Below, one piece after another: positions 51,501-64,000 of a stretch of DNA of 64,000 bases (its first letter is position 1; each line of letters opens with the position of its first letter). The stretch is from Rhynchopus euleeides (taxonomy: Eukaryota > Euglenozoa > Diplonemea > Diplonemida > Diplonemidae). The notes beneath the pieces were generated by a model. That model saw nothing but the letters and a program-made list of their open reading frames with translations, ran no database searches and was not told the origin of the DNA. The position numbers and the translations under genes are program-made. Location of the stretch: positions 62,001-126,000 of the forward strand of contig OY723267.1 in NCBI GenBank assembly GCA_963210315.1, given 5' to 3'.

Positions 51501-53149
51501 CGGGTTTGCGGGTTTGCGGGTTTGCGGGTTTGCGGGTTTGCGGGTTTGCGGGTTTGCGGGTTTGCGGGTTTGCGGGTTTGCGGGTTTGCGGGTTTGCGGG
51601 TTTGCGGGTTTGCGGGTTTGCGGGTTTGCGGGTTTGCGGGTTTGCGGGTTTGCGGGTTTGCGGGTTTGCGGGTTTGCGGGTTTGCGGGTTTGCGGGTTTG
51701 CGGGTTTGCGGGTTTGCGGGTTTGCGGGTTTGCGGGTTTGCGGGTTTGCGGGTTTGCGGGTTTGCGGGTTTGCGGGTTTGCGGGTTTGCGGGTTTGCGGG
51801 TTTGCGGGTTTGCGGGTTTGCGGGTTTGCGGGTTTGCGGGTTTGCGGGTTTGCGGGTTTGCGGGTTTGCGGGTTTGCGGGTTTGCGGGTTTGCGGGTTTG
51901 CGGGTTTGCGGGTTTGCGGGTTTGCGGGTTTGCGGGTTTGCGGGTTTGCGGGTTTGCGGGTTTGCGGGTTTGCGGGTTTGCGGGTTTGCGGGTTTGCGGG
52001 TTTGCGGGTTTGCGGGTTTGCGGGTTTGCGGGTTTGCGGGTTTGCGGGTTTGCGGGTTTGCGGGTTTGCGGGTTTGCGGGTTTGCGGGTTTGCGGGTTTG
52101 CGGGTTTGCGGGTTTGCGGGTTTGCGGGTTTGCGGGTTTGCGGGTTTGCGGGTTTGCGGGTTTGCGGGTTTGCGGGTTTGCGGGTTTGCGGGTTTGCGGG
52201 TTTGCGGGTTTGCGGGTTTGCGGGTTTGCGGGTTTGCGGGTTTGCGGGTTTGCGGGTTTGCGGGTTTGCGGGTTTGCGGGTTTGCGGGTTTGCGGGTTTG
52301 CGGGTTTGCGGGTTTGCGGGTTTGCGGGTTTGCGGGTTTGCGGGTTTGCGGGTTTGCGGGTTTGCGGGTTTGCGGGTTTGCGGGTTTGCGGGTTTGCGGG
52401 TTTGCGGGTTTGCGGGTTTGCGGGTTTGCGGGTTTGCGGGTTTGCGGGTTTGCGGGTTTGCGGGTTTGCGGGTTTGCGGGTTTGCGGGTTTGCGGGTTTG
52501 CGGGTTTGCGGGTTTGCGGGTTTGCGGGTTTGCGGGTTTGCGGGTTTGCGGGTTTGCGGGTTTGCGGGTTTGCGGGTTTGCGGGTTTGCGGGTTTGCGGG
52601 TTTGCGGGTTTGCGGGTTTGCGGGTTTGCGGGTTTGCGGGTTTGCGGGTTTGCGGGTTTGCGGGTTTGCGGGTTTGCGGGTTTGCGGGTTTGCGGGTTTG
52701 CGGGTTTGCGGGTTTGCGGGTTTGCGGGTTTGCGGGTTTGCGGGTTTGCGGGTTTGCGGGTTTGCGGGTTTGCGGGTTTGCGGGTTTGCGGGTTTGCGGG
52801 TTTGCGGGTTTGCGGGTTTGCGGGTTTGCGGGTTTGCGGGTTTGCGGGTTTGCGGGTTTGCGGGTTTGCGGGTTTGCGGGTTTGCGGGTTTGCGGGTTTG
52901 CGGGTTTGCGGGTTTGCGGGTTTGCGGGTTTGCGGGTTTGCGGGTTTGCGGGTTTGCGGGTTTGCGGGTTTGCGGGTTTGCGGGTTTGCGGGTTTGCGGG
53001 TTTGCGGGTTTGCGGGTTTGCGGGTTTGCGGGTATGCGGGTTTGCGGGTTTGCGGGTTTGCGGGTTTGCGGGTTTGCGGGTTTGCGGGTTTGCGGGTTTG
53101 CGGGTTTGCGGGTTTGCGGGTTTGCGGGTTTGCGGGTTTGCGGGTTTGC
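48584..53149 (+). repeat. Long telomere-like 8-mer array, (TTTGCGGG)n, about 571 copies
   Basis: 4566 bases of an 8-bp repeat, G-rich on the + strand, with one substitution noticed (GGGTATGCGGG, A at 53034). GGG every 8 bases would allow G-quadruplex formation. On the right it passes into family A at TTTGCATTTTTGATCG, where a normal unit has TTCGCATTTTTGATCG, so the join has GCATTTTTGATCG homology. The G-rich strand points rightwards, towards the satellite, so in this orientation it is interstitial rather than a chromosome cap. The 8-aa repeat frames open across it on both strands follow from 8 being coprime to 3 and are not genes. Confidence 0.97.
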
Positions 53150-56100
53150 ATTTTTGATCGTAACCGGCCACAGTTGAAAATTTACTGGACCGCGGAATCC
53201 GAGAACATCGATCAGTTATCACAGAAATTAGTAGAAGATATTTCAGAAATTTTTCACCCATTTACGGTTGAGGGTTATTATACTGTATTGCGGATTTGCG
53301 GGTAATTTCGGTGCGGGAACGGCGCCCCAAATATTCTGACGACTCATGAATCGTGCGAGTGCACCGTGAAACGTACGGATTCCATCTAGATAGTGGCTTT
53401 GGCTTGCAATTTTTTTTTCGAAAATTCGTTTTATTTTTTTGGGTCAAAACATGTGAAAAATGGGTTCCTAAGGGAAATCCCTGCTATTTTCCCGGTTTGG
53501 GCCACACAGCCAACATGAACGATTTCGCAGAAAACTGATGACCGTTTTCGATCCTGACATCGTGGGTATACCGGGGAATTCACGATAAAAAACATCGACG
53601 AAAAAGTCGGAGTGCACGATATTTTGCCACTGTAGGTGAAGTACCCACTTTTCCCCTTTGCCAAACAGGGAAAATGTCTTTATATAAACTTCTCCTGAAC
53701 GGATCTTCGAATTTTTGATCGTAACCGGCCACAGTTGTAAATTTACTGGACCGCGGAATCCGAGAACATCGATCAGTTATCACAGAAATTAGTAGAAGAT
53801 ATTTCAGAAATTTTTCACCCATTTACGGTTGAGGGTTATTATACTGTATTGCGGATTTGCGGGTAATTTCGGTGCGGGAACGGCGCCCCAAATATTCTGA
53901 CGACTCATGAATCGTGCGAGTGCACCGTGAAACGTACGGATTCCATCTAGATAGTGGCTTTGGCTTGCAATTTTTTTTTCGAAAATTCGTTTTATTTTTT
54001 TGGGTCAAAACATGTGAAAAATGGGTTCCTAAGGGAAATCCCTGCTATTTTCCCGGTTTGGGCCACACAGCCAACATGAACGATTTCGCAGAGAACTGAT
54101 GACCGTTTTCGATCCTGACATCGTGGGTATACCGGGGAATTCACGATAAAAAACATCGACGAAAAAGTCGGAGTGCACGATATTTTGCCACTGTAGGTGA
54201 AGTACCCACTTTTCCCCTTTGCCAAACAGGGAAAATGTCTTTATATAAACTTCTCCTGAACGGATCTTCGCATTTTTGATCGTAACCGGCCACAGTTGAA
54301 AATTTACTGGACCGCGGAATCCGAGAACATCGATCAGTTATCACAGAAATTAGTAGAAGATATTTCAGAAATTTTTCACCCATTTACGGTTGAGGGTTAT
54401 TATACTGTATTGCGGATTTGCGGGTAATTTCGGTGCGGGAACGGCGCCCCAAATATTCTGACGACTCATGAATCGTGCGAGTGCACCGTGAAACGTACGG
54501 ATTCCATCTAGATAGTGGCTTTGGCTTGCAATTTTTTTTTCGAAAATTCGTTTTATTTTTTTGGGTCAAAACATGTGAAAAATGGGTTCCTAAGGGAAAT
54601 CCCTGCTATTTTCCCGGTTTGGGCCACACAGCCAACATGAACGATTTCGCAGAAAACTGATGACCGTTTTCGATCCTGACATCGTGGGTATACCGGGGAA
54701 TTCACGATAAAAAAAATCGACGAAAAAGTCGGAGTGCACGATATTTTGCCACTGTAGGTGAAGTACCCACTTTTCCCCTTTGCCAAACAGGGAAAATGTC
54801 TTTATATAAACTTCTCCTGAACGGATCTTCGAATTTTTGATCGTAACCGGCCACAGTTGTAAATTTACTGGACCGCGGAATCCGAGAACATCGATCAGTT
54901 ATCACAGAAATTAGTAGAAGATATTTCAGAAATTTTTCACCCATTTACGGTTGAGGGTTATTATACTGTATTGCGGATTTGCGGGTAATTTCGGTGCGGG
55001 AACGGCGCCCCAAATATTCTGACGACTCATGAATCGTGCGAGTGCACCGTGAAACGTACGGATTCCATCTAGATAGTGGCTTTGGCTTGCAATTTTTTTT
55101 TCGAAAATTCGTTTTATTTTTTTGGGTCAAAACATGTGAAAAATGGGTTCCTAAGGGAAATCCCTGCTATTTTCCCGGTTTGGGCCACACAGCCAACATG
55201 AACGATTTCGCAGAGAACTGATGACCGTTTTCGATCCTGACATCGTGGGTATACCGGGGAATTCACGATAAAAAACATCGACGAAAAAGTCGGAGTGCAC
55301 GATATTTTGCCACTGTAGGTGAAGTACCCACTTTTCCCCTTTGCCAAACAGGGAAAATGTCTTTATATAAACTTCTCCTGAACGGATCTTCGCATTTTTG
55401 ATCGTAACCGGCCACAGTTGAAAATTTACTGGACCGCGGAATCCGAGAACATCGATCAGTTATCACAGAAATTAGTAGAAGATATTTCAGAAATTTTTCA
55501 CCCATTTACGGTTGAGGGTTATTATACTGTATTGCGGATTTGCGGGTAATTTCGGTGCGGGAACGGCGCCCCAAATATTCTGACGACTCATGAATCGTGC
55601 GAGTGCACCGTGAAACGTACGGATTCCATCTAGATAGTGGCTTTGGCTTGCAATTTTTTTTTCGAAAATTCGTTTTATTTTTTTGGGTCAAAACATGTGA
55701 AAAATGGGTTCCTAAGGGAAATCCCTGCTATTTTCCCGGTTTGGGCCACACAGCCAACATGAACGATTTCGCAGAAAACTGATGACCGTTTTCGATCCTG
55801 ACATCGTGGGTATACCGGGGAATTCACGATAAAAAAAATCGACGAAAAAGTCGGAGTGCACGATATTTTGCCACTGTAGGTGAAGTACCCACTTTTCCCC
55901 TTTGCCAAACAGGGAAAATGTCTTTATATAAACTTCTCCTGAACGGATCTTCGAATTTTTGATCGTAACCGGCCACAGTTGTAAATTTACTGGACCGCGG
56001 AATCCGAGAACATCGATCAGTTATCACAGAAATTAGTAGAAGATATTTCAGAAATTTTTCACCCATTTACGGTTGAGGGTTATTATACTGTATTGCGGAT

Positions 56101-59100
56101 TTGCGGGTAATTTCGGTGCGGGAACGGCGCCCCAAATATTCTGACGACTCATGAATCGTGCGAGTGCACCGTGAAACGTACGGATTCCATCTAGATAGTG
56201 GCTTTGGCTTGCAATTTTTTTTTCGAAAATTCGTTTTATTTTTTTGGGTCAAAACATGTGAAAAATGGGTTCCTAAGGGAAATCCCTGCTATTTTCCCGG
56301 TTTGGGCCACACAGCCAACATGAACGATTTCGCAGAAAACTGATGACCGTTTTCGATCCTGACATCGTGGGTATACCGGGGAATTCACGATAAAAAACAT
56401 CGACGAAAAAGTCGGAGTGCACGATATTTTGCCACTGTAGGTGAAGTACCCACTTTTCCCCTTTGCCAAACAGGGAAAATGTCTTTATATAAACTTCTCC
56501 TGAACGGATCTTCGCATTTTTGATCGTAACCGGCCACAGTTGAAAATTTACTGGACCGCGGAATCCGAGAACATCGATCAGTTATCACAGAAATTAGTAG
56601 AAGATATTTCAGAAATTTTTCACCCATTTACGGTTGAGGGTTATTATACTGTATTGCGGATTTGCGGGTAATTTCGGTGCGGGAACGGCGCCCCAAATAT
56701 TCTGACGACTCATGAATCGTGCGAGTGCACCGTGAAACGTACGGATTCCATCTAGATAGTGGCTTTGGCTTGCAATTTTTTTTTCGAAAATTCGTTTTAT
56801 TTTTTTGGGTCAAAACATGTGAAAAATGGGTTCCTAAGGGAAATCCCTGCTATTTTCCCGGTTTGGGCCACACAGCCAACATGAACGATTTCGCAGAAAA
56901 CTGATGACCGTTTTCGATCCTGACATCGTGGGTATACCGGGGAATTCACGATAAAAAACATCGACGAAAAAGTCGGAGTGCACGATATTTTGCCACTGTA
57001 GGTGAAGTACCCACTTTTCCCCTTTGCCAAACAGGGAAAATGTCTTTATATAAACTTCTCCTGAACGGATCTTCGAATTTTTGATCGTAACCGGCCACAG
57101 TTGTAAATTTACTGGACCGCGGAATCCGAGAACATCGATCAGTTATCACAGAAATTAGTAGAAGATATTTCAGAAATTTTTCACCCATTTACGGTTGAGG
57201 GTTATTATACTGTATTGCGGATTTGCGGGTAATTTCGGTGCGGGAACGGCGCCCCAAATATTCTGACGACTCATGAATCGTGCGAGTGCACCGTGAAACG
57301 TACGGATTCCATCTAGATAGTGGCTTTGGCTTGCAATTTTTTTTTCGAAAATTCGTTTTATTTTTTTGGGTCAAAACATGTGAAAAATGGGTTCCTAAGG
57401 GAAATCCCTGCTATTTTCCCGGTTTGGGCCACACAGCCAACATGAACGATTTCGCAGAGAACTGATGACCGTTTTCGATCCTGACATCGTGGGTATACCG
57501 GGGAATTCACGATAAAAAACATCGACGAAAAAGTCGGAGTGCACGATATTTTGCCACTGTAGGTGAAGTACCCACTTTTCCCCTTTGCCAAACAGGGAAA
57601 ATGTCTTTATATAAACTTCTCCTGAACGGATCTTCGCATTTTTGATCGTAACCGGCCACAGTTGAAAATTTACTGGACCGCGGAATCCGAGAACATCGAT
57701 CAGTTATCACAGAAATTAGTAGAAGATATTTCAGAAATTTTTCACCCATTTACGGTTGAGGGTTATTATACTGTATTGCGGATTTGCGGGTAATTTCGGT
57801 GCGGGAACGGCGCCCCAAATATTCTGACGACTCATGAATCGTGCGAGTGCACCGTGAAACGTACGGATTCCATCTAGATAGTGGCTTTGGCTTGCAATTT
57901 TTTTTTCGAAAATTCGTTTTATTTTTTTGGGTCAAAACATGTGAAAAATGGGTTCCTAAGGGAAATCCCTGCTATTTTCCCGGTTTGGGCCACACAGCCA
58001 ACATGAACGATTTCGCAGAAAACTGATGACCGTTTTCGATCCTGACATCGTGGGTATACCGGGGAATTCACGATAAAAAAAATCGACGAAAAAGTCGGAG
58101 TGCACGATATTTTGCCACTGTAGGTGAAGTACCCACTTTTCCCCTTTGCCAAACAGGGAAAATGTCTTTATATAAACTTCTCCTGAACGGATCTTCGAAT
58201 TTTTGATCGTAACCGGCCACAGTTGTAAACTTACTGGACCGCGGAATCCGAGAACATCGATCAGTTATCACAGAAATTAGTAGAAGATATTTCAGAAATT
58301 TTTCACCCATTTACGGTTGAGGGTTATTATACTGTATTGCGGATTTGCGGGTAATTTCGGTGCGGGAACGGCGCCCCAAATATTCTGACGACTCATGAAT
58401 CGTGCGAGTGCACCGTGAAACGTACGGATTCCATCTAGATAGTGGCTTTGGCTTGCAATTTTTTTTTCGAAAATTCGTTTTATTTTTTTGGGTCAAAACA
58501 TGTGAAAAATGGGTTCCTAAGGGAAATCCCTGCTATTTTCCCGGTTTGGGCCACACAGCCAACATGAACGATTTCGCAGAGAACTGATGACCGTTTTCGA
58601 TCCTGACATCGTGGGTATACCGGGGAATTCACGATAAAAAACATCGACGAAAAAGTCGGAGTGCACGATATTTTGCCACTGTAGGTGAAGTACCCACTTT
58701 TCCCCTTTGCCAAACAGGGAAAATGTCTTTATATAAACTTCTCCTGAACGGATCTTCGCATTTTTGATCGTAACCGGCCACAGTTGAAAATTTACTGGAC
58801 CGCGGAATCCGAGAACATCGATCAGTTATCACAGAAATTAGTAGAAGATATTTCAGAAATTTTTCACCCATTTACGGTTGAGGGTTATTATACTGTATTG
58901 CGGATTTGCGGGTAATTTCGGTGCGGGAACGGCGCCCCAAATATTCTGACGACTCATGAATCGTGCGAGTGCACCGTGAAACGTACGGATTCCATCTAGA
59001 TAGTGGCTTTGGCTTGCAATTTTTTTTTCGAAAATTCGTTTTATTTTTTTGGGTCAAAACATGTGAAAAATGGGTTCCTAAGGGAAATCCCTGCTATTTT

Positions 59101-62100
59101 CCCGGTTTGGGCCACACAGCCAACATGAACGATTTCGCAGAAAACTGATGACCGTTTTCGATCCTGACATCGTGGGTATACCGGGGAATTCACGATAAAA
59201 AAAATCGACGAAAAAGTCGGAGTGCACGATATTTTGCCACTGTAGGTGAAGTACCCACTTTTCCCCTTTGCCAAACAGGGAAAATGTCTTTATATAAACT
59301 TCTCCTGAACGGATCTTCGAATTTTTGATCGTAACCGGCCACAGTTGTAAACTTACTGGACCGCGGAATCCGAGAACATCGATCAGTTATCACAGAAATT
59401 AGTAGAAGATATTTCAGAAATTTTTCACCCATTTACGGTTGAGGGTTATTATACTGTATTGCGGATTTGCGGGTAATTTCGGTGCGGGAACGGCGCCCCA
59501 AATATTCTGACGACTCATGAATCGTGCGAGTGCACCGTGAAACGTACGGATTCCATCTAGATAGTGGCTTTGGCTTGCAATTTTTTTTTCGAAAATTCGT
59601 TTTATTTTTTTGGGTCAAAACATGTGAAAAATGGGTTCCTAAGGGAAATCCCTGCTATTTTCCCGGTTTGGGCCACACAGCCAACATGAACGATTTCGCA
59701 GAAAACTGATGACCGTTTTCGATCCTGACATCGTGGGTATACCGGGGAATTCACGATAAAAAACATCGACGAAAAAGTCGGAGTGCACGATATTTTGCCA
59801 CTGTAGGTGAAGTACCCACTTTTCCCCTTTGCCAAACAGGGAAAATGTCTTTATATAAACTTCTCCTGAACGGATCTTCGCATTTTTGATCGTAACCGGC
59901 CACAGTTGAAAATTTACTGGACCGCGGAATCCGAGAACATCGATCAGTTATCACAGAAATTAGTAGAAGATATTTCAGAAATTTTTCACCCATTTACGGT
60001 TGAGGGTTATTATACTGTATTGCGGATTTGCGGGTAATTTCGGTGCGGGAACGGCGCCCCAAATATTCTGACGACTCATGAATCGTGCGAGTGCACCGTG
60101 AAACGTACGGATTCCATCTAGATAGTGGCTTTGGCTTGCAATTTTTTTTTCGAAAATTCGTTTTATTTTTTTGGGTCAAAACATGTGAAAAATGGGTTCC
60201 TAAGGGAAATCCCTGCTATTTTCCCGGTTTGGGCCACACAGCCAACATGAACGATTTCGCAGAAAACTGATGACCGTTTTCGATCCTGACATCGTGGGTA
60301 TACCGGGGAATTCACGATAAAAAAAATCGACGAAAAAGTCGGAGTGCACGATATTTTGCCACTGTAGGTGAAGTACCCACTTTTCCCCTTTGCCAAACAG
60401 GGAAAATGTCTTTATATAAACTTCTCCTGAACGGATCTTCGAATTTTTGATCGTAACCGGCCACAGTTGTAAATTTACTGGACCGCGGAATCCGAGAACA
60501 TCGATCAGTTATCACAGAAATTAGTAAAAGATATTTCAGAAATTTTTCACCCATTTACGGTTGAGGGTTATTATACTGTATTGCGGATTTGCGGGTAATT
60601 TCGGTGCGGGAACGGCGCCCCAAATATTCTGACGACTCATGAATCGTGCGAGTGCACCGTGAAACGTACGGATTCCATCTAGATAGTGGCTTTGGCTTGC
60701 AATTTTTTTTTCGAAAATTCGTTTTATTTTTTTGGGTCAAAACATGTGAAAAATGGGTTCCTAAGGGAAATCCCTGCTATTTTCCCGGTTTGGGCCACAC
60801 AGCCAACATGAACGATTTCGCAGAAAACTGATGACCGTTTTCGATCCTGACATCGTGGGTATACCGGGGAATTCACGATAAAAAACATCGACGAAAAAGT
60901 CGGAGTGCACGATATTTTGCCACTGTAGGTGAAGTACCCACTTTTCCCCTTTGCCAAACAGGGAAAATGTCTTTATATAAACTTCTCCTGAACGGATCTT
61001 CGCATTTTTGATCGTAACCGGCCACAGTTGAAAATTTACTGGACCGCGGAATCCGAGAACATCGATCAGTTATCACAGAAATTAGTAGAAGATATTTCAG
61101 AAATTTTTCACCCATTTACGGTTGAGGGTTATTATACTGTATTGCGGATTTGCGGGTAATTTCGGTGCGGGAACGGCGCCCCAAATATTCTGACGACTCA
61201 TGAATCGTGCGAGTGCACCGTGAAACGTACGGATTCCATCTAGATAGTGGCTTTGGCTTGCAATTTTTTTTTCGAAAATTCGTTTTATTTTTTTGGGTCA
61301 AAACATGTGAAAAATGGGTTCCTAAGGGAAATCCCTGCTATTTTCCCGGTTTGGGCCACACAGCCAACATGAACGATTTCGCAGAAAACTGATGACCGTT
61401 TTCGATCCTGACATCGTGGGTATACCGGGGAATTCACGATAAAAAAAATCGACGAAAAAGTCGGAGTGCACGATATTTTGCCACTGTAGGTGAAGTACCC
61501 ACTTTTCCCCTTTGCCAAACAGGGAAAATGTCTTTATATAAACTTCTCCTGAACGGATCTTCGAATTTTTGATCGTAACCGGCCACAGTTGTAAATTTAC
61601 TGGACCGCGGAATCCGAGAACATCGATCAGTTATCACAGAAATTAGTAGAAGATATTTCAGAAATTTTTCACCCATTTACGGTTGAGGGTTATTATACTG
61701 TATTGCGGATTTGCGGGTAATTTCGGTGCGGGAACGGCGCCCCAAATATTCTGACGACTCATGAATCGTGCGAGTGCACCGTGAAACGTACGGATTCCAT
61801 CTAGATAGTGGCTTTGGCTTGCAATTTTTTTTTCGAAAATTCGTTTTATTTTTTTGGGTCAAAACATGTGAAAAATGGGTTCCTAAGGGAAATCCCTGCT
61901 ATTTTCCCGGTTTGGGCCACACAGCCAACATGAACGATTTCGCAGAAAACTGATGACCGTTTTCGATCCTGACATCGTGGGTATACCGGGGAATTCACGA
62001 TAAAAAACATCGACGAAAAAGTCGGAGTGCACGATATTTTGCCACTGTAGGTGAAGTACCCACTTTTCCCCTTTGCCAAACAGGGAAAATGTCTTTATAT

Positions 62101-64000
62101 AAACTTCTCCTGAACGGATCCTCGCATTTTTGATCGTAACCGGCCACAGTTGAAAATTTACTGGACCGCGGAATCCGAGAACATCGATCAGTTATCACAG
62201 AAATTAGTAGAAGATATTTCAGAAATTTTTCACCCATTTACGGTTGAGGGTTATTATACTGTATTGCGGATTTGCGGGTAATTTCGGTGCGGGAACGGCG
62301 CCCCAAATATTCTGACGACTCATGAATCGTGCGAGTGCACCGTGAAACGTACGGATTCCATCTAGATAGTGGCTTTGGCTTGCAATTTCTTTTTCGAAAA
62401 TTCGTTTTATTTTTTTGGGTCAAAACATGTGAAAAATGGGTTCCTAAGGGAAATCCCTGCTATTTTCCCGGTTTGGGCCACACAGCCAACATGAACGATT
62501 TCGCAGAGAACTGATGACCGTTTTCGATCCTGACATCGTGGGTATACCGGGGAATTCACGATAAAAACCATCGACGAAAAAGTCGGAGTGCACGATATTT
62601 TGCCACTGTAGGTGAAGTACCCACTTTTCCCCTTTGCCAAACAGGGAAAATGTCTTTATATAAACTTCTCCTGAACGGATCTTCGCATTTTTGATCGTAA
62701 CCGGCCACAGTTGAAAATTTACTGGACCGCGGAATCCGAGAACATCGATCAGTTATCACAGAAATTAGTAGAAGATATTTCAGAAATTTTTCACCCATTT
62801 ACGGTTGAGGGTTATTATACTGTATTGCGGATTTGCGGGTAATTTCGGTGCGGGAACGGCGCCCCAAATATTCTGACGACTCATGAATCGTGCGAGTGCA
62901 CCGTGAAACGTACGGATTCCATCTAGATAGTGGCTTTGGCTTGCAATTTTTTTTTCGAAAATTCGTTTTATTTTTTTGGGTCAAAACATGTGAAAAATGG
63001 GTTCCTAAGGGAAATCCCTGCTATTTTCCCGGTTTGGGCCACACAGCCAACATGAACGATTTCGCAGAGAACTGATGACCGTTTTCGATCCTGACATCGT
63101 GGGTATACCGGGGAATTCACGATAAAAAACATCGACGAAAAAGTCGGAGTGCACGATATTTTGCCACTGTAGGTGAAGTACCCACTTTTCCCCTTTGCCA
63201 AACAGGGAAAATGTCTTTATATAAACTTCTCCTGAACGGATCTTCGCATTTTTGATCGTAACCGGCCACAGTTGAAAATTTACTGGACCGCGGAATCCGA
63301 GAACATCGATCAGTTATCACAGAAATTAGTAGAAGATATTTCAGAAATTTTTCACCCATTTACGGTTGAGGGTTATTATACTGTATTGCGGATTTGCGGG
63401 TAATTTCGGTGCGGGAACGGCGCCCCAAATATTCTGACGACTCATGAATCGTGCGAGTGCACCGTGAAACGTACGGATTCCATCTAGATAGTGGCTTTGG
63501 CTTGCAATTTTTTTTTCGAAAATTCGTTTTAGTTTTTTGGGTCAAAACATGTGAAAAATGGGTTCCTAAGGGAAATCCCTGCTATTTTCCCGGTTTGGGC
63601 CACACAGCCAACATGAACGATTTCGCAGAAAACTGATGACCGTTTTCGATCCTGACATCGTGGGTATACCGGGGAATTCACGATAAAAAAAATCGACGAA
63701 AAAGTCGGAGTGCACGATATTTTGCCACTGTAGGTGAAGTACCCACTTTTCCCCTTTGCCAAACAGGGAAAATGTCTTTATATAAACTTCTCCTGAACGG
63801 ATCTTCGAATTTTTGATCGTAACCGGCCACAGTTGTAAATTTACTGGACCGCGGAATCCGAGAACATCGATCAGTTATCACAGAAATTAGTAGAAGATAT
63901 TTCAGAAATTTTTCACCCATTTACGGTTGAGGGTTATTATACTGTATTGCGGATTTGCGGGTAATTTCGGTGCGGGAACGGCGCCCCAAATATTCTGACG
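53150..64000 (+). repeat. 561-bp satellite, family A, right array (about 19 units)
   Basis: Same unit, orientation and strict 561-bp spacing as the left array (landmarks 53580 to 63678 are 18 exact periods). Alpha and beta units alternate almost throughout. Subtype order and rare variants match the left array at 3.04-13.89 kb: the G in the second T run at 63532 corresponds to 13424, and TTGTAAACTTAC at 58230 and 59352 corresponds to 9805. It continues beyond the window. Confidence 0.99.
61846..64000 (+). repeat. Copy of the alpha-gamma-alpha-beta tetramer at the right edge (cut by the window)
   Basis: It has GGATCC near 62117, TTTCTTTTT near 62386, the gamma unit with AAAAACCATCG near 62570, then alpha and beta. 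It is closest to the copy at 11738-13981 because both carry the same private G in the second T run (63532 and 13424). Confidence 0.85.

Noticed and set aside
48584-53149. A true chromosome-end telomere
   Set aside because: Satellite continues beyond it and the G-rich strand points inwards relative to the contig end at the gap. It is reported as telomere-like and interstitial.
48132-53305. Very long open frames (about 1500-1700 codons) with 8-residue repeats such as KPANPQTR or LRVCGFAG
   Set aside because: An 8-bp repeat without a stop in any frame is open in all frames. The frames also run through the N gap and into satellite.
1-64000. CRISPR array or bacterial origin
   Set aside because: Satellite units are contiguous without unique spacers and the 8-mer is too short. 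Candidate introns, zinc fingers and Helitron-like motifs point to a eukaryote.

Overview
The window is eukaryotic nuclear DNA made mostly of satellite. Evidence for a eukaryote: long head-to-tail satellite arrays, a telomere-like 8-bp repeat array, candidate short introns (40-52 nt) ending in ACAG, a coding island with C2HC zinc fingers, and a protein resembling the N-terminal part of Helitron transposon proteins. Short introns and GC-rich coding DNA would fit a unicellular alga, another protist or an early-diverging fungus. I cannot name the species, and I do not recognise TTTGCGGG as the telomere repeat of a particular lineage.

Layout. (1) 1-40045: about 71 uninterrupted units of a 561-bp satellite (family A), all in one orientation and never changing length. 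(2) 40046-44505: a single-copy, GC-rich island of about 4.5 kb with two + strand gene models. The first is a short coiled-coil/polyQ protein with a basic nuclear-localisation-like tail. The second is a zinc-finger protein with Helitron N-terminal motifs but no Rep (HUH) or helicase domain; it probably continues through two short introns to a second pair of zinc fingers. (3) 44506-44567: a short (TTTGCGGG)n tract. (4) 44568-48383: about 6.8 units of a diverged sister satellite (family B). (5) 48384-48583: exactly 200 N, an assembly gap. (6) 48584-53149: about 571 copies of the same 8-mer, with one mismatch noticed. (7) 53150-64000: family A again, about 19 units.

Within family A, diagnostic bases define subtypes. 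Alpha has CGCATTTTT, TTGAAAATT and usually AAAAAACATCG. Beta has CGAATTTTT, TTGTAAATT and AAAAAAAATCG. Beta-prime has a beta core but AAAAAACATCG. Gamma is alpha with AAAAACCATCG. Alpha and beta often alternate (a 1122-bp dimer), and an alpha-gamma-alpha-beta tetramer (2244 bp) recurs. From about 19.6 kb to the island nearly every unit is beta or beta-prime, so this half is far more homogeneous. The right-hand A array repeats the subtype order and rare private mutations of 3.0-13.9 kb at a 50,108-bp offset, with whole units gained and lost.

No RNA genes, CRISPR arrays or bacterial operons are visible. Short open frames inside the satellites and the very long frames across the 8-mer array are by-products of the repeats. 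The two island genes are probably transposon-derived; nothing in the sequence shows that they act on the satellite.
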